Source: JAJPKK01 sp963787675 (GTDB lineage Bacteria; Pseudomonadota; Alphaproteobacteria; Rhizobiales; Xanthobacteraceae). From it: a DNA stretch of 64,000 nucleotides. The stretch is from positions 1,426,001 through 1,490,000 of the forward strand of contig CAWBDV010000003.1 of assembly GCA_963787675.1 (NCBI GenBank), written 5' to 3'. Made by a program: the position numbers and the translations under genes. The first letter of the stretch is position 1. Every line of letters starts with the position of its first letter. Positions 62,309 to 64,000 of this stretch are shown in pieces. The notes under the pieces are model-generated. The model searched no databases, was not told where the DNA came from, and worked only from the letters and a program-made list of their open reading frames with translations.

Positions 62309-63286
62309 ATGACGTCTCTATCTCGCGCCCACCTCATCTGCGTTTGCGCGTTGTATCTCGTTGCCGCCTTTACGCCTGTTCATGCCCAGGATTGGCCGAC
62401 CCGGTCGGTGAAGATTCTGATCCCGTTTGGGCCTGGTTCGACGCCTGATCTTGTCGGGCGCATCATCGCCGAACGGCTGCAGCAGAAGCTCGGTCAGCCG
62501 TTCGTTGTCGAGGACAAGCCGGGCGCGAGCGGCAATCTCGGTACCGAGGCGATCGCCAGAGCCGAGCCCGACGGCTACACCCTCGGCATCAGCATCGCCG
62601 GTCCGCTTGCGATCAACGCGCTCTTGTTCAGCAAGCTGCCGTACGATCCGCGCAAGGATTTCACCTACATCACGCTGCTGGTGACGCAGCCGAGTGTGCT
62701 TGTCATCAACGCGGGCCTCGGCGTCGAGACGGTGCCGCAACTCGTCGCGCTTCTGAAGCAGAGCCCGGGCAAGTTCAATTTCGGCTCGATCGGCAACGGC
62801 TCCATTTCGCATCTCGCGATGGCGGCGATTGCGCTCGCGAGCGGAACCGAGATCGTGCACATTCCCTATACGAGTTCGCCGCAGGCGATGACCGCATTGC
62901 TGCGCGGCGAAGTGCAGATCGCCTGCCTGCCGGCGGCCGGTGTCGCGCCGCAACTCGCGTCCGGCGAAATCCGCGTTCTCGCGGTGACGACGGCCGAGCG
63001 CTCCGCCCTCTTTCCGGGGATTCCCACGCTGAAGGAGAACGGCATCGACGTCGAGGTCGATACCTGGATGGGCCTGGTTGGCCCGGCGCGCTTGCCGGAT
63101 GCGATCGCCGCTCGTGTCGCAAACGAGGTTGCCAGCGTAATCACCGCAGCGGATGTCCGCGGCAAGCTTGTCACGCAATTCATGGAGCCGATACCATCGA
63201 CTCCGGCCGCATTCCGCGCCCGCATCGACGCCGACCTCGCCCGCTGGGCGCCCGTGATCCGGGCCGCAAACATCAGGGTGAATTAA
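62309..63286 (+). CDS. Bug-family (TctC-like) tripartite tricarboxylate transporter binding protein
   Basis: 325 residues. Signal peptide ending VHAQ, then WPTRSVKILIPFGPGSTPDLVGRIIAERLQQKLGQPFVVEDKPGASGNLGTEAIARAEPDGYTL, the Bug-family opening. These bind carboxylates or aromatic acids in the periplasm. TctA/TctB membrane partners are absent, as is common for orphan Bug proteins. Start is 62309 or 62291; the first gives the cleaner signal peptide. Confidence 0.93.
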   Translation: MTSLSRAHLICVCALYLVAAFTPVHAQDWPTRSVKILIPFGPGSTPDLVGRIIAERLQQKLGQPFVVEDKPGASGNLGTEAIARAEPDGYTLGISIAGPLAINALLFSKLPYDPRKDFTYITLLVTQPSVLVINAGLGVETVPQLVALLKQSPGKFNFGSIGNGSISHLAMAAIALASGTEIVHIPYTSSPQAMTALLRGEVQIACLPAAGVAPQLASGEIRVLAVTTAERSALFPGIPTLKENGIDVEVDTWMGLVGPARLPDAIAARVANEVASVITAADVRGKLVTQFMEPIPSTPAAFRARIDADLARWAPVIRAANIRVN

Positions 63287-63372
63287 AAAGCGTATTTCGA
63301 TCTGCTGTATTTTGATCGTCGCGGCCGCGACAAGCGCGGCCACGACTTGGTGTGCTGACCGCTAAAGCGCCG

Positions 63373-64000
63373 TCACAGTCCGAAGACGAACAGCATCGTC
63401 TGGTTGCGCATGTCGCGCAGTTCCGGGGTCAGGCCGAGCCTTGCCTTGGAGAATTGGCTCAGCCCCGACAGAATCGCCACGTACTGCTTGCCGCCCGCCT
63501 CGAAGGTCATCGGCGGTGCGTTGAAGCCGTTGCCGACGTTGATCTTCCACAGCGGCTCAAGTGTCGTGTCGTCATAGGCGATGAACGTTCCGTCGCCGAG
63601 CCCCGTGAACAGCAGGCCGCCCGCGGTCGTCAGCGCAGCGCTGAAGTTCGGGTAGGTCGAGCGGACCTTGTTCTTGATCTCGCCGGTGAAGGGATCGGCG
63701 AGGATGATTTCCGACTCGGTTCGCGCCACAGCGGTAAAGCGGCCGCCCAGCATCGCCCCGCCCGCGTTCTTGAGCTGGTCCGGCGTCACCGTCGCTTCGA
63801 TGCACGTCGGTCGCGACGGGATGTAGATCATCTTGGTCTTCGGGCTATACGACGCCGACCAGTAATTGTTGCCGCCCTCCTGCGATGGGCAGAGCTTCTT
63901 GGTGGGGTCCGTGAGGGTCATGCCCTGCACGCCCGAATAAAGCTGGATGTCCTTCTTCGGATCGTAATCGAGCGGACGGCCCGTTTTCTGATCGATGCCC
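63373..64000 (-). CDS. PQQ-dependent dehydrogenase, C-terminal part (runs off the window)
   Basis: About 209 residues of a quinoprotein alcohol/methanol-dehydrogenase-type propeller: NYWSASYSPKTKMIYIP, LADPFTGEIKNKVRSTYPNFSAALTTAGGLLFTGLGDGTFIAYDDTTLEPLWKINVGNGFNAPPMTF. The N-terminal region with the PQQ and metal ligands lies beyond base 64000, so the subfamily cannot be set. Periplasmic. The 86-base gap to the Bug gene shows nothing recognisable. Confidence 0.9.
   Translation of the reverse strand, partial: GIDQKTGRPLDYDPKKDIQLYSGVQGMTLTDPTKKLCPSQEGGNNYWSASYSPKTKMIYIPSRPTCIEATVTPDQLKNAGGAMLGGRFTAVARTESEIILADPFTGEIKNKVRSTYPNFSAALTTAGGLLFTGLGDGTFIAYDDTTLEPLWKINVGNGFNAPPMTFEAGGKQYVAILSGLSQFSKARLGLTPELRDMRNQTMLFVFGL

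Overview
The window is GC-rich, densely coded chromosomal DNA from an alphaproteobacterium, most likely a Bradyrhizobium/Xanthobacteraceae-like member of the Hyphomicrobiales. Four things point there: a MipZ division ATPase, a phenylpyruvate decarboxylase very like the Azospirillum enzyme, a YfgM-lipoprotein-Der gene order, and several families of palindromic intergenic repeats of the kind common in those genomes. I see no tRNA, rRNA, CRISPR array, insertion sequence or phage gene.

Layout. 1-5.6 kb: a SPOR-tailed D,D-carboxypeptidase, a leftward mipZ / VWA / DnaJ group, and panC. 5.8-23.8 kb: mostly catabolism. This part holds phenylpyruvate decarboxylase, two intradiol dioxygenases (one exported), a gentisate-dioxygenase-like bicupin, a metallo-hydrolase, a PLP lyase, pobA, an HpaB-type monooxygenase and eutBC. 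Among them sit two toxin-antitoxin loci, rlmE and ppx, an MFS exporter and a frameshifted acetyltransferase. 23.8-29 kb: a leftward BMP-type (nucleoside/purine-like) ABC transporter operon that ends in an HpxZ-like gene; its binding-protein gene is frameshifted. 29.2-34.4 kb: a LysR regulator, then a two-gene operon encoding a NUDIX-macrodomain fusion and a polytopic membrane protein with a patatin lipase domain. 34.5-38.8 kb: small exported proteins, a MORN protein, a TlpA thioredoxin, two outer-membrane barrels and a DUF2946-like protein. 38.9-53 kb: a second metallo-hydrolase, a luciferase-like oxidoreductase, an exported CxxCH propeller protein, an ABC binding protein facing a branched-chain-type ABC operon, a cytochrome P450 and an S8 protease autotransporter. 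53-64 kb: an HpcH/HpaI aldolase, cvpA-purF-SDR, the yfgM-like/lipoprotein/der operon, broken panB and nnrU, an orphan higA, a Bug-type binding protein and the end of a PQQ dehydrogenase.

The best candidate for an undescribed system is 30361-34364. A predicted ADP-ribose-handling fusion (NUDIX hydrolase plus macrodomain) is translationally coupled to a membrane-embedded patatin-like lipase. Nucleotide sensing or processing paired with a membrane-damaging enzyme is the logic of several anti-phage systems, but the function here is inference.

Quality caution. Four genes carry one-base indels whose repair restores full-length proteins: one in the acetyltransferase, one in the BMP protein, three in panB and about five in nnrU. 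About eight of these lie in roughly 1 kb (60.55-61.6 kb). That pattern suggests local assembly or read error as much as true pseudogenes.
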